Assembly: GCF_900129265.1 (NCBI RefSeq) | Contig: NZ_FQVG01000018.1 | Location: 1-41,434, forward strand | Reading direction: 5' to 3' | Source of the DNA: Caloramator proteoclasticus DSM 10124 | GTDB taxonomy: Bacteria; Bacillota; Clostridia; Clostridiales; Caloramatoraceae | Length of the DNA: 41,434 nt | Part shown: positions 1 to 8,172 of the stretch, in pieces | Numbering within the stretch: the first letter of the stretch is position 1 | Layout of the letters: each line of letters begins with the position of its first letter | Notes under the pieces: generated by a model | The model's input: only the letters and a program-made list of their open reading frames with translations | The model's database searches: none | Told to the model about the DNA's origin: nothing | Made by a program: the position numbers and the translations under genes

Positions 1-119
1 ATAGTTGAAGTTTCAATTTGAGGATTTATTCTTCCATCTTTTAACCCCTTGATTTTTTCTCCAAGATGGTATACCTTAGAGAAGTAGGTGAGCATTTGTT
101 TTAAATAACGCTTGTTCAT
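1..119 (-). CDS. Transposase-like gene, N-terminal part (cut by window edge)
   Basis: About 39 codons are visible, starting MNKRYLKQMLTYFSKVYHLG and running off the left edge. The start is the ATG at 117-119, with AAAGGA nine bases upstream. A related sequence starts at 41273 on the other strand (MNKSYLKQMLTYFSKVYHLG), and similarity continues through the non-coding leader to about position 220. Two dispersed copies that share leader and coding start are what an insertion sequence looks like, so I call this a transposase. The catalytic part is outside the window and I cannot assign an IS family. It could instead be a repeated gene of another kind. Confidence 0.55.
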   Translation of the reverse strand, partial: MNKRYLKQMLTYFSKVYHLGEKIKGLKDGRINPQIETST

Positions 120-122
120 CTC

Positions 123-176
123 AAAACATCCTTTCTATTAGGTTTGTAGCAAAATTCATTATAGAAAGGATGTTTT
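123..176 (-). promoter_or_regulatory. Hairpin covering the ribosome binding site of the IS gene (left copy)
   Basis: AAAACATCCTTTCTAT at 123-138 is perfectly complementary to 161-176, giving a 16-bp stem with a 22-base loop. On the minus strand the distal arm contains AAAGGA, the ribosome binding site of the gene starting at 119, so the folded RNA would block translation. The copy at 41218-41265 keeps the fold with paired base changes. Hairpins that prevent expression of IS genes from read-through transcripts are known in other IS elements; the role here is inferred. Confidence 0.65.
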
Positions 177-386
177 CATTTTTAAACCCTAAATTTTTTC
201 CAGTAAAAATCGGAATTTACATATTTCAATTATTATTCATCTAAACCATTACATATCAAGGGGCTACGCCCTATTTATTTTTTAATCTGCGAAACTTCTG
301 AGCCAATTTATATTTGTTTTTTCTCATCACAAATATTATATATTTTACTAAAAAAGTATGGCATATTTTTGCCATACTTTAAAATA
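177..386. other. IS end and intergenic stretch
   Basis: Similarity to the right-hand IS copy continues to about position 215-225, including TTCCAGTAAAAATCGG at 198-213, which marks the approximate end of the element. Exact terminal repeats cannot be set from two copies. The rest is AT-rich, with a small GGGC-TAC-GCCC hairpin near 260-272 and the terminator of the next gene at 350-380. I see no gene. Confidence 0.5.
350..380 (-). terminator. Intrinsic terminator of the LCP gene
   Basis: AAAGTATGGCA at 353-363 pairs perfectly with TGCCATACTTT at 370-380 across a 6-base loop. On the minus strand the stem is followed by a short T run. It begins seven bases beyond the LCP stop codon. Confidence 0.8.
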
Positions 387-1283
387 CTAATTATTATATA
401 TAAATTGTCTTAGTTTGTTTTTATTTTCCTCAATATTAGGAACAAGAACTGCCATACCTCTGATTTTTTGACTTTTAAAGGTACCATCTACCGGCAATCT
501 ATACTCCTCAATTGAATCTACCTTAAATCCGTAAATTTCCTTAGCAAGGGAAATTATTTGTGTATTAGACATACTCGTCTGTACATTGGGAAGCAATGTT
601 TCTATGGTGCTTACAACTTGGTTTAAACTCAAACTACTTAGGTTTTTAAAAACTTCATTTATAACTCTTCTCTGTCTCTCTGTTCTTTCATAGTCTCCAT
701 GGCCATAATAACGTAATCTCGAATAAGCCAATGCTTGTTCACCATTTAATATTTGTAATCCCTCATTTAAACCTAATGCCTTTGCTTCATAGGATTTAAT
801 TTCTATCTGAACACCACCTAATTTATCTATTACATCCTTTAACCCCCAAAAATTAATTGTAACAAAATCCCTAATATCTAATCCAAAATTTGAATTGATT
901 GTTTTTATAGCAAGAGCAGGTCCTCCATATGCATAAGCATGATTTAATCTATCCCCTCCGCGTCCTGGTATATCAACGTACATATCTCTCATTAATGATG
1001 TCATCTTTAGTTTTTTATTCTTTTTATCTATAGTTAGTACAATCATACTATCAGATCTACTTCTTTCCTTTACACTTCTTGCATCAAGGCCAAACAAAGC
1101 TATATTTATTATTTCATTTTCATTAATCTTATCCTCTGTTTTTATTCCAAGCTCCTCATCACTTTTTGGCAGTTCTACCCTATCCATCTTATTCATTTTA
1201 CTCTCAATATAATACATACCCATAGATACACCAAAAGTTATTATAATTACTACCCCCATCACTATTTTCCATATCTTTTTCAT
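387..1283 (-). CDS. LytR-CpsA-Psr (LCP) family cell-wall ligase
   Basis: LCP proteins move undecaprenyl-linked glycopolymers (teichoic acid or capsule) onto peptidoglycan outside the membrane. The 298-residue product has a short cytoplasmic start, one membrane anchor (about residues 7-24) and an extracellular LCP domain from about residue 60 to 230. Family features are visible: FGLDAR at 64-69, SRSDSM at 75-80, the SLMRDMYVDIPG stretch near 96-107, and the LNGEQALAYSRLR segment with YERTERQRRV, whose arginines bind pyrophosphate-lipid in known structures. The size is normal for a short LCP protein. It stands alone between a terminator and its own promoter. The nearby capsule cluster makes attachment of that polymer to the wall a reasonable job, but teichoic acid is equally possible. 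Confidence 0.9.
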   Translation of the reverse strand: MKKIWKIVMGVVIIITFGVSMGMYYIESKMNKMDRVELPKSDEELGIKTEDKINENEIINIALFGLDARSVKERSRSDSMIVLTIDKKNKKLKMTSLMRDMYVDIPGRGGDRLNHAYAYGGPALAIKTINSNFGLDIRDFVTINFWGLKDVIDKLGGVQIEIKSYEAKALGLNEGLQILNGEQALAYSRLRYYGHGDYERTERQRRVINEVFKNLSSLSLNQVVSTIETLLPNVQTSMSNTQIISLAKEIYGFKVDSIEEYRLPVDGTFKSQKIRGMAVLVPNIEENKNKLRQFIYNN

Positions 1284-1362
1284 AACCTTACCTCCATTAA
1301 CTTATGTATATTTATATATCTATAAGATTATAGTTATATATTTAATACCATCATATTTTAAA

Positions 1363-1390
1363 ATTTTATCACATATATTTAAAAATTCAA
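1363..1390 (-). promoter_or_regulatory. Predicted sigma-A promoter of the LCP gene
   Basis: On the minus strand TTGAAT (1385-1390) is followed after 16 bases by TAAAAT (1363-1368), about 80 bases upstream of the LCP start. It is a plausible match in a very AT-rich spacer, so chance cannot be excluded. Confidence 0.45.
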
Positions 1391-1449
1391 AGTAGAAATT
1401 TGTAAAAATAATTACAAGTATATCAATATCTGGTTGGTTTGATAGGTAA

Positions 1450-1956
1450 TCATTTTTTTAACATATTTTTTCTCAACTTTTCAACTGCCCTCTCCTTCAA
1501 TCTTACAATTGAGTTGTAATGGCACCTTTTTTTCCTTGCAATCTCAGCCATACTCTTCCCATTAAAATAATACTCCTCTATTATCTCCCTCTGCTTCTTA
1601 TTTAAACAGTTTAATTCTCTATATAACTTTTTTATATCCTCCTCTTTAACATATTCCTCCTCAAGGCATATATCATCTGGTATTAAATCATATAAGCACC
1701 CACCATCCTCAAGCTCTTCATCTAAACTTATATTTTCCCTTATCTTCTTTGAAAAGGCCTTTACAGAATAAATAACCGCACACTTTATATAGGCATTAAA
1801 ATCTCCCTTCTTTTCGTCATATCCTCTTAAAACTTTAATGATAGATAGTGCCGCCTCCTGGTATGCATCCTCATAGTAATTTTTATCGTGTATATACATC
1901 CTTATAGCCCTCTTTATAAGCGGTTCATACTTTTTAATTACCATATACTCATCCAT
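1450..1956 (-). CDS. Small sigma-70 family RNA polymerase sigma factor
   Basis: The 168-residue protein has an N-terminal region 2-like part (about 10-75, with the YEDAYQEAALSIIKVLRGYD helix typical of core binding and -10 recognition) and a C-terminal region 4-like helix-turn-helix (about 110-165: LNKKQREIIEEYYFNGKSMAEIARKK). There is no region 1.1 or 3, as in ECF-type or short alternative sigma factors. The start has a strong GGAGGGG binding site. No anti-sigma gene is adjacent. The 5' flank contains the GC-rich palindrome CCGGCCGG at 1979-1986, a possible operator. Its regulon is unknown; the neighbouring surface-protein genes are candidates only by proximity. Confidence 0.8.
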   Translation of the reverse strand: MDEYMVIKKYEPLIKRAIRMYIHDKNYYEDAYQEAALSIIKVLRGYDEKKGDFNAYIKCAVIYSVKAFSKKIRENISLDEELEDGGCLYDLIPDDICLEEEYVKEEDIKKLYRELNCLNKKQREIIEEYYFNGKSMAEIARKKRCHYNSIVRLKERAVEKLRKNMLKK

Positions 1957-2057
1957 ATTAACCCCTCCAAAATTATTTCCGGCCGGTTGAGTATATGGTA
2001 AAATACATAATATTTATTTTCCAAAACGTAAAGAACAAAAAACAAAAATTATTACGC

Positions 2058-2108
2058 AAAAAAACGAGCGTAATAACTGCAAAATATGCATTATTACGCT
2101 CATTTTTT
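2058..2108. terminator. Bidirectional intrinsic terminator
   Basis: GAGCGTAATAA (2066-2076) pairs perfectly with TTATTACGCTC (2091-2101), loop of 14. There is a T run on the plus side (2103-2109) and an A run on the left (2058-2064), so it should work in both directions. It terminates the transglutaminase-like gene, which ends at 2204, and insulates the sigma gene. Confidence 0.8.
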
Positions 2109-2203
2109 TGTTTATTGTTATCTAAATATATAGCATTTGTAATTGTAATATATATTGACTATCAATTATAAGTTAAAATCACTTCACAATCCTAAAGCCT
2201 TAA

Positions 2204-4573
2204 CTATTTAACATACACTTTACAGCTCCTCTTATATCCCCCATCCTTTGTGCTTACAGTTACTACTGCAGTTCCTTTATCTACCGCATAAACTTTACCA
2301 TAGGCATCAACCTTTACTACTTTTGAATTACTTGTTGTCCATACCACATTTTTATTTGTTGCATTGCTTGGAAGAACTGTTGCAACTAATTTATACCCAC
2401 TTACTCTTTTTAATGTTAAAGTTGATTTATTTAATTTAACGCCCTGTACTTTTATAGGTGCCTTAACAGTTACTGTACATTTTGCTGTAAAACCACCATC
2501 TACAGTTTTTGCTGTTATCACTGCTGTACCTGTTCCTACTGTCGCAACTTTTCCATATTTATCAACTACTGCAACCTTTGTGTTGCTGCTACTCCATATT
2601 ACTCCTTTATTTGTTGCATTGCTTGGTGCTACTGTTGCATATAAATTAAAACCTTCACCTTTATATACCGTCTTATTCGTCATATTTAATTTTATTCCTG
2701 TAACTTTAACATCAGATTTTGTGGTAAACTGTGTTTGTGCATATAAACCAACATAAGAATAGTAATATGGTATAACCTTTAAGGTATAACTTGTTGAACT
2801 TTTAAGCCCTGTTATTATTTCATCTAATATACCAACATTAATATAGCTTAAATTGATCGTAGATACATCATAGGTTTTTTCCTTAACACCTGTTTGAACA
2901 TTAAAAACCTCAATTCTAAATTTTGTAGCATAATGGTTTTCTTCGCTTACAATATCAAAATTAACACTATTATTTGAGGTAATAACATTTTCTATTCTTG
3001 GTTTTAACAACATCTTGTCTTCTTCTTTTATATCTAAAGTCTTTACCTCTGTTGTTTTTTTAGTATATTTATATCCATCATTGTTTACACCTGTAACTTC
3101 AATTTTATACTTTTTATTTGGAACAAGATTATTAACCTTTGCTGGATAATCCTTTATATTTGTTCCTGAAATATAAAGCCTTATGCGATCAACCTTTTCA
3201 TTTGTTTCAGAATCATAAACAGTTATTTCAACATAATCTAAACTTTTAGTGCCTTCATAATTGACTTTCAGGTCAATACTTCTATAAGTAGTATTGCTAA
3301 CAACAAAATCAAGTTTTACAGGATTTATTTTGGTTTTTTCTCCATACAAATTGTATGCAGATAAAGTCCATCCCCAATCAAGTTTTGAAATTGAGCCATA
3401 GCTCTCATAATCGTGATAATAATATGTAAGCCAATTCGAATCGTTATAATCAGAGATTATGTGCTCACTTGATGGGAAATCCTGTATAAATTCTCTAAGA
3501 TTGATTGTTTTTTCCCATTCTCTCTTTTCAGCATTATATTTCGGTTCTGGATGAGTTGTTGGATCCATTGGTAACCAACCGATATTAGGGAAATATACCT
3601 CAACCCAAGCGTGATAATCTCCAGACACTTCAACTGGCGTATAGTAAGTTGAAAGGTTTTCAATATTTCTAAAACCAACAACCTCTCTTGCAGGTATCTT
3701 TTGTACTCTCAAAAGAGCAATTAATAATTTTGCGTAGTCTTCACATACACCTTTTAAATTATCGATTGCTGATTTTGCACCTCTATTACCATAGGCAAAA
3801 TCATACTCCATTGAAAATTGAATCCACTCATATGCCTTTAAAATTTTATCATATACATTAGTTTGTGAATCAAGCAATTCATGGCTTTTATCAATTATTG
3901 GTTGATAGCTTGTTTCAATTTTAGGTTCTTCACTAATATATCTTTCGTATTGACTAAAATCTGAATAATCAGGATTTTGCTTTAATACATTTATATCATA
4001 AAAATGGGGGGTTGCAATTTCAAACTTTTGTACAATTGTTAGTCTATATTTTTGGTTTGCCTGAACAAATGGAATTCTTACTGCTATTTTTCTATCTCCA
4101 TTTTCATCTACTAAAAATTCATACTCCTCGATGTCTTTATTGGTTATATACACATCTAATTCAAATTGATGGATTGAATCAATTTCATTACCTATATCAA
4201 TAATTACTATAAAATCTTTAGCCGGTTTATTATTAGTATTAAATTCTACATATGTTTCTAAATATCTTTCTTCTCTGTTTCTTAATTCATAATAAGGATT
4301 AGACAAAAGCCTTTGATACTGTTCTACCTTTTTTCGTGTATATTCCTTTGGTGTATATCTTTTATAATTTTTTAACTCATTTTCAATTTCATCCTTATCT
4401 TTTGCTTCTACAATCTTTATTTCATTGTTTGATGATGGCTGTTTTTTGACAGTAACTACATTTACCATTTGTTTTGTACTATTATCTATTGTATTTGCCA
4501 AGACATTGTTGAAGTTTATAAATAAAAACACAAACGTAATAAAAAATGCTACTATTCTTTTTTTCTTAAACAT
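2204..4573 (-). CDS. Secreted transglutaminase-like protein with two Big_2 Ig-like domains
   Basis: A 789-residue exported protein. A signal peptide (about 1-27, cleavage near VLA-N) is followed by a region of unknown fold, then a transglutaminase-like cysteine-protease core at about 235-345 with Cys277 (KGVCEDYAKLL), His321 (YHAWVEV) and Asp337 (WLPMDPT), so the catalytic triad is intact. A fibronectin-like part follows (about 430-620). Two Big_2-type repeats close the protein, each with a VxGIKLN start, PSNATNK and a VTVK end. Bacterial proteins of this type act on or anchor to the cell surface; whether it is a protease, a cross-linker or cyclises peptides is not known. It starts 39 bases after galE stops and probably shares its transcript. 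GGAGG precedes the ATG. Confidence 0.85.
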   Translation of the reverse strand: MFKKKRIVAFFITFVFLFINFNNVLANTIDNSTKQMVNVVTVKKQPSSNNEIKIVEAKDKDEIENELKNYKRYTPKEYTRKKVEQYQRLLSNPYYELRNREERYLETYVEFNTNNKPAKDFIVIIDIGNEIDSIHQFELDVYITNKDIEEYEFLVDENGDRKIAVRIPFVQANQKYRLTIVQKFEIATPHFYDINVLKQNPDYSDFSQYERYISEEPKIETSYQPIIDKSHELLDSQTNVYDKILKAYEWIQFSMEYDFAYGNRGAKSAIDNLKGVCEDYAKLLIALLRVQKIPAREVVGFRNIENLSTYYTPVEVSGDYHAWVEVYFPNIGWLPMDPTTHPEPKYNAEKREWEKTINLREFIQDFPSSEHIISDYNDSNWLTYYYHDYESYGSISKLDWGWTLSAYNLYGEKTKINPVKLDFVVSNTTYRSIDLKVNYEGTKSLDYVEITVYDSETNEKVDRIRLYISGTNIKDYPAKVNNLVPNKKYKIEVTGVNNDGYKYTKKTTEVKTLDIKEEDKMLLKPRIENVITSNNSVNFDIVSEENHYATKFRIEVFNVQTGVKEKTYDVSTINLSYINVGILDEIITGLKSSTSYTLKVIPYYYSYVGLYAQTQFTTKSDVKVTGIKLNMTNKTVYKGEGFNLYATVAPSNATNKGVIWSSSNTKVAVVDKYGKVATVGTGTAVITAKTVDGGFTAKCTVTVKAPIKVQGVKLNKSTLTLKRVSGYKLVATVLPSNATNKNVVWTTSNSKVVKVDAYGKVYAVDKGTAVVTVSTKDGGYKRSCKVYVK

Positions 4574-4612
4574 TTGAATCCTCCATCCACGTAAAAAATA
4601 AAAAAATTTTAA

Positions 4613-5626
4613 CTATTCCTCATACCCATTTGGATTGTTGCTCTGCCATCTCCATGCATCCCTGCACATATCCTCTAAATTCTTTTCTGCAATCCATCTA
4701 AGCTCCCTATTTGCCTTTGATGGATCCGCAAAACACTTTGCAACATCCCCAGGCCTTCTTTCAACTATCCTATAAGGCACCCTTTTACCCGTTACCTTCT
4801 CAAATGTATGAACTAAATCTAAAACACTATATCCCTTTCCTGTACCTAAGTTATATGCCTCAACACCTTTAAAAACCATAACCTTTTCTAAAGCCTTTAC
4901 GTGTCCTTTTGCCAAATCAACAACATGTATATAGTCTCTAACTCCTGTTCCATCATGTGTATCATAGTCATTTCCAAATACCCTAAGTTCCTTTAACTTT
5001 CCTACTGCAACCTGTGTTACATATGGCATTAAGTTATTTGGTATACCGTTTGGATCTTCTCCAATAAGTCCACTCTCGTGTGCTCCTATTGGGTTAAAAT
5101 ATCTTAATAAAACTATGCTCCACTCATTATCTGATATATATAAATCCCTTAAAATCTCTTCAATAAACAATTTTGTTCTTCCATAAGGATTTGTTGCACT
5201 AAGCGGAAAATCTTCTGTTATCGGAACCCTTTCTACATTACCATATACAGTTGCTGATGAACTAAATATAAGCCTTTTTACTCCATATTTTTTCATAACT
5301 TCACATAAAATAATGGTACCTGTTATATTATTATGGTAATATTTTAAAGGCACTTGAACTGACTCTCCAACCGCCTTTAATCCTGCAAAGTGAATAACGG
5401 CATCTACTTTGTTTTCTTTAAATATATTCTCTAAACCTTCTTTGTCAAGCAAATCAACATTATAAAACTTTAGCCTTTTACCTGTTATTTTTTCTACCCT
5501 TTTTAAAGATTCTTCTTTACTATTTGATAGGTTGTCTACCACAATTACCTCATAGCCTAAATTTAATAGTTCAACACACGTATGGCTACCTATATAGCCT
5601 GCACCACCAGTCACTAAAATTGACAT
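4613..5626 (-). CDS. galE: UDP-glucose 4-epimerase
   Basis: GalE interconverts UDP-glucose and UDP-galactose (often also the N-acetyl forms) using bound NAD. The 337-residue protein has the Rossmann motif TGGAGYIG at 6-13, the SSS/ATVYG segment at 122-129, and the catalytic Tyr148-x3-Lys152 (NPYGRTK). The [18 protein letters not shown] segment and the C-terminal [17 protein letters not shown] part are standard for GalE, as is the length. It supplies galactose donors for the polysaccharide made from the cluster to the right. It is transcribed just before the transglutaminase-like gene. The upstream gap contains AGGAGGATGAAAGG before the ATG. Confidence 0.95.
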   Translation of the reverse strand: MSILVTGGAGYIGSHTCVELLNLGYEVIVVDNLSNSKEESLKRVEKITGKRLKFYNVDLLDKEGLENIFKENKVDAVIHFAGLKAVGESVQVPLKYYHNNITGTIILCEVMKKYGVKRLIFSSSATVYGNVERVPITEDFPLSATNPYGRTKLFIEEILRDLYISDNEWSIVLLRYFNPIGAHESGLIGEDPNGIPNNLMPYVTQVAVGKLKELRVFGNDYDTHDGTGVRDYIHVVDLAKGHVKALEKVMVFKGVEAYNLGTGKGYSVLDLVHTFEKVTGKRVPYRIVERRPGDVAKCFADPSKANRELRWIAEKNLEDMCRDAWRWQSNNPNGYEE

Positions 5627-5680
5627 CCTTTCATCCTCCTGTAAAAAATTTTAAGATATAAATCTATTAATTCCTTAACT

Positions 5681-6526
5681 CTATCTTGTTTTATATATTC
5701 TATATACATAATAAATAGGAATACTTATTATCAGAAATACAAGCCCAATATTTGCAATATAAAGGCTAAAACTATTTAGCAATTCATACAATGCATTTTT
5801 AATTAAAACCTCATCTATATTTATTAAACTAAAATACCTTGTATAATACAATGTATAAAAAGGAACAGCCAAAAGCATACCAGTAATAAAAAGCTCCAAG
5901 GATAATATTTTAAACCCATTGTAATTTGTCATAAAAAATAGGATAGACAAACCTGCTAATAAAATAAAAATATAAAAGTTTAAATTCCTGTAGAGGTTGC
6001 TTATAATATCCCTTGCCCATAAAAATACTCCATTCTTCTCAAGTTTTGAAAAAACATCTAAATTAATCTTCTCTTCAACCACACTATTTAGTTCACTTCC
6101 TAACTTCTCTAAAACCTTTATCTCTTTATCGCTTAAGGTCTTCCCCTCTTTTTTATAATAATCATCTGTCTTGTTTATAAGCTCCTTATCTAAGCTTAGG
6201 CTTATCCTTGGTATCTCACCTTCTGTTTTAGTTAAATAATCTATAAACCCGTATATTAGCCTGTTTACATTTGCTTCCACAAAGGCCTCATCGACATATT
6301 CCTCCGCCTTAAATCCCCGTATCTTCTTTTCCTCTATAAAATTCTTTAATTCCTTTGAAGCCTCTTCCCCAACAAGTTTATATACACCATTTTTCTTTAA
6401 AACATCAAAATACACCTTCTCATTAAGAAGCCTATTTCTAACAAAAAAGCTAAACACAATAGAAAGTAAATCAATGAATAAAATAAAACTTAGCAGGACC
6501 ACAACAACCTTCTTCAAATACCTCAT
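5681..6526 (-). CDS. Uncharacterised membrane protein
   Basis: I do not recognise this family. The 281-residue product has an N-terminal membrane segment (about 6-28), an extracytoplasmic helical, Lys/Glu-rich part (about 30-180), then three hydrophobic segments (about 185-202, 208-225 and 255-275) and a short basic tail. The topology suggests an outside sensing or assembly domain held by four helices. It lies 54 bases upstream of galE in transcription order and could be co-transcribed with it. No catalytic motif is evident. Confidence 0.65.
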   Translation of the reverse strand: MRYLKKVVVVLLSFILFIDLLSIVFSFFVRNRLLNEKVYFDVLKKNGVYKLVGEEASKELKNFIEEKKIRGFKAEEYVDEAFVEANVNRLIYGFIDYLTKTEGEIPRISLSLDKELINKTDDYYKKEGKTLSDKEIKVLEKLGSELNSVVEEKINLDVFSKLEKNGVFLWARDIISNLYRNLNFYIFILLAGLSILFFMTNYNGFKILSLELFITGMLLAVPFYTLYYTRYFSLINIDEVLIKNALYELLNSFSLYIANIGLVFLIISIPIYYVYRIYKTR

Positions 6527-6971
6527 AAAACCACCTTTTCACATTAATTATAATATAATAAATATCATACCCTACGTTAGTGCCACCCTATTAGTAATGC
6601 TATAATATTATCTTATTTTTCTCATTTTTGCTTATATCTCTATCTTACTTAATCCTAAAGGAAATAAACAAAGTCTCCAAATCTAACATTAATTCCACAA
6701 AGAGCTCCGAAAAAATGATACCTTAAAAATTGTCACCACTATGTATAGCGTATAAATGATAATTTGTGCTACTATATATAGTATACTTTTAAAAATGATT
6801 TGATTTTTTCGGAGGTCTCCCACCCTAATGACAATTTGACAAAGTCGCAACTCCTACATTAGTGCCACCCTGGTGATAATGTGACAAAGTCGCAAACTCC
6901 TATGTTAGTGCCACCCTGGTGATAATGTGATAAAGTCGTAAGACTTTTCACATTTCACTTGGGTGGCACTC
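6527..6971. other. Intergenic region holding the first GTGCCACCC repeat array
   Basis: No gene is visible. A degenerate repeat copy (TGCCACCCTATTAGTAATG) lies at 6581-6599. It is followed by AT-rich unique sequence to 6810, with two short near-palindromes (ACTATGTATAGCGTATA near 6739 and CTACTATATATAGTATAC near 6770). From 6820 to 6970 stands the main array, described separately. Confidence 0.6.
6820..6970. repeat. GTGCCACCC repeat array, copy 1 (3' of galU)
   Basis: Three forward units, each beginning near CCACCCT (6820, 6865, 6911; spacing 45-46), read roughly CCACCCTGGTGATAATGTGA then CAAAGTCGCAA. The last unit runs into its own inverted copy (ACTTTTCACATTTCACTTGG then GTGGCACT), forming a 64-base near-perfect palindrome at 6907-6970. 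The palindrome starts one base after the galU stop codon. In the galU transcript, one 5' arm could pair with any of three 3' arms. The same architecture is present at 8022-8166. Function unknown: candidate terminator, mRNA 3' stabiliser or REP-like element. Confidence 0.8.
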
Positions 6972-7868
6972 TTACTCCGCTGCAACCTCAAAATTTTTCT
7001 CATACGCACCAACAACATCCCTTAAATACCTATAAAACTCATCCTTCAAATCTTCCCTCTTTAATGCATATTCAACTGTTGCCTGAAGGAAACCAAGCTT
7101 ATCCCCCACATCATATCTTCTTCCCTTAAATGTATATGCATACATAGCCTCTCTGTTTAAAAGCTCCTTAAGGGCATCTGTTAGCTGAATCTCTCCACCC
7201 TTACCTGGGCGAGTATGCTCTAAAATCTCAAATATCTGTGGAGTTATAATATATCTTCCAAGAATTGCAACATTACTTGGTGCCTGCTCCTTACTTGGCT
7301 TCTCCACAAGGTCCTTAACCTTATACACACCATCCTCAATATGCATTCCCTTAACTATTCCATACTTATTTACATCTGACATCGGTACCTGCTGAACACC
7401 AAGTATTGTTGTCTTATACTCATTAAACACATCAATTAGTTGCTTTAGACATGGAACCTCTGCATCAACAACATCATCACCAAGCATTACTGCAAAGGGT
7501 TCATTTCCTACGAACGTCTTTGCACATAGTATTGCGTGCCCAAGACCCTTTGGCTCCTTTTGTCTTACATAGTGTATTTGAACCATATTTGATATATCCT
7601 GTACCATCTTTAAAAGGTCATCCTTCTTCTTTTCCTTAAGCTCAAGCTCAAGCTCTACAGATTTATCAAAATGGTCCTCTATTGCCCTTTTGTTACGTCC
7701 TGTAATAATTAATATTTCCTCAATTCCAGCCGCAACAGCCTCCTCTATTATGTACTGTATTGTTGGCTTATCAACGATTGGAAGCATCTCCTTTGGCTGT
7801 GCCTTTGTAGCTGGTAAAAATCTTGTTCCAAGCCCTGCGGCTGGAATTATTGCCTTTCTAACTTTCAT
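6972..7868 (-). CDS. galU: UTP-glucose-1-phosphate uridylyltransferase
   Basis: GalU makes UDP-glucose from UTP and glucose-1-phosphate, feeding GalE, glucosyltransferases and uronic-acid synthesis. The protein (298 residues from the chosen start) opens with KAIIPAAGLGTRFLPATKAQPKEM, the nucleotide-binding signature, and continues with DKPTIQYIIEEAVAAGIEEI, the AVMLGDD metal site, LVEKP and GGEIQLTDA motifs. An in-frame ATG exists 24 bases upstream, but AGGGGG sits just before the ATG at 7868, so I use that. It is bracketed by GTGCCACCC repeat arrays on both sides. Upstream of it in transcription order lies the phosphoglucomutase gene, giving consecutive steps of one pathway. Confidence 0.95.
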   Translation of the reverse strand: MKVRKAIIPAAGLGTRFLPATKAQPKEMLPIVDKPTIQYIIEEAVAAGIEEILIITGRNKRAIEDHFDKSVELELELKEKKKDDLLKMVQDISNMVQIHYVRQKEPKGLGHAILCAKTFVGNEPFAVMLGDDVVDAEVPCLKQLIDVFNEYKTTILGVQQVPMSDVNKYGIVKGMHIEDGVYKVKDLVEKPSKEQAPSNVAILGRYIITPQIFEILEHTRPGKGGEIQLTDALKELLNREAMYAYTFKGRRYDVGDKLGFLQATVEYALKREDLKDEFYRYLRDVVGAYEKNFEVAAE

Positions 7869-8172
7869 AAAAATACCCCCTACACTTTTCATTTGTTTAC
7901 CATTAAAATGCCTTAATATAATATATACCGTTCTTTTTTAAACATTACAGCAATATTTGTATTTTAACATAATTTTAAGAAATTATAAAGTAGTCAAATA
8001 AAATTCTCCCCAAAAACTATGCCACCCTGGTGATAATGTGACAAAAACGCAAAAAGCTTTAGTCCCACCCTAATGACAATGCGATAAAGTCGCAAAAGTT
8101 TAAGTGCCACCCTGGTGACAATGTGATAAAGTCGTAAGACTTTTCACATTTCACTTGGGTGGCACTTTTTTG
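7869..8172. other. Intergenic region holding the second GTGCCACCC repeat array
   Basis: From 7869 to about 8010 is the AT-rich leader of galU, with its AGGGGG ribosome site at 7875-7880. No clear promoter hexamer pair stands out. The rest is repeat array copy 2. No gene is visible. Confidence 0.55.
8022..8166. repeat. GTGCCACCC repeat array, copy 2 (3' of phosphoglucomutase)
   Basis: Three forward units begin with CCACCCT at 8022, 8065 and 8107 (spacing 42-43), and the last forms a 64-base palindrome at 8103-8166. The distal 44 bases of this palindrome are identical to those of copy 1 (6927-6970), while the outer units are shuffled: the CCCTAATGACAAT variant is the first of the three main units in copy 1 and the middle one here. 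The palindrome lies six bases after the phosphoglucomutase stop codon. On the plus strand it is followed by T6, so it would resemble a terminator for plus-strand transcripts. Confidence 0.8.

Noticed and set aside
2248-2756. Plus-strand open frames opposite the transglutaminase-like gene
   Set aside because: They mirror the low-complexity Big_2 repeats on the minus strand, have no ribosome sites and no recognisable protein features. The same reasoning removes the other antisense frames across the window.
6820-8166. CRISPR array
   Set aside because: Units recur at 42-46 bases, but the whole unit, not a repeat separated by unique spacers, is conserved, there are only three per locus, and they end in a palindrome. 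No cas gene is present.
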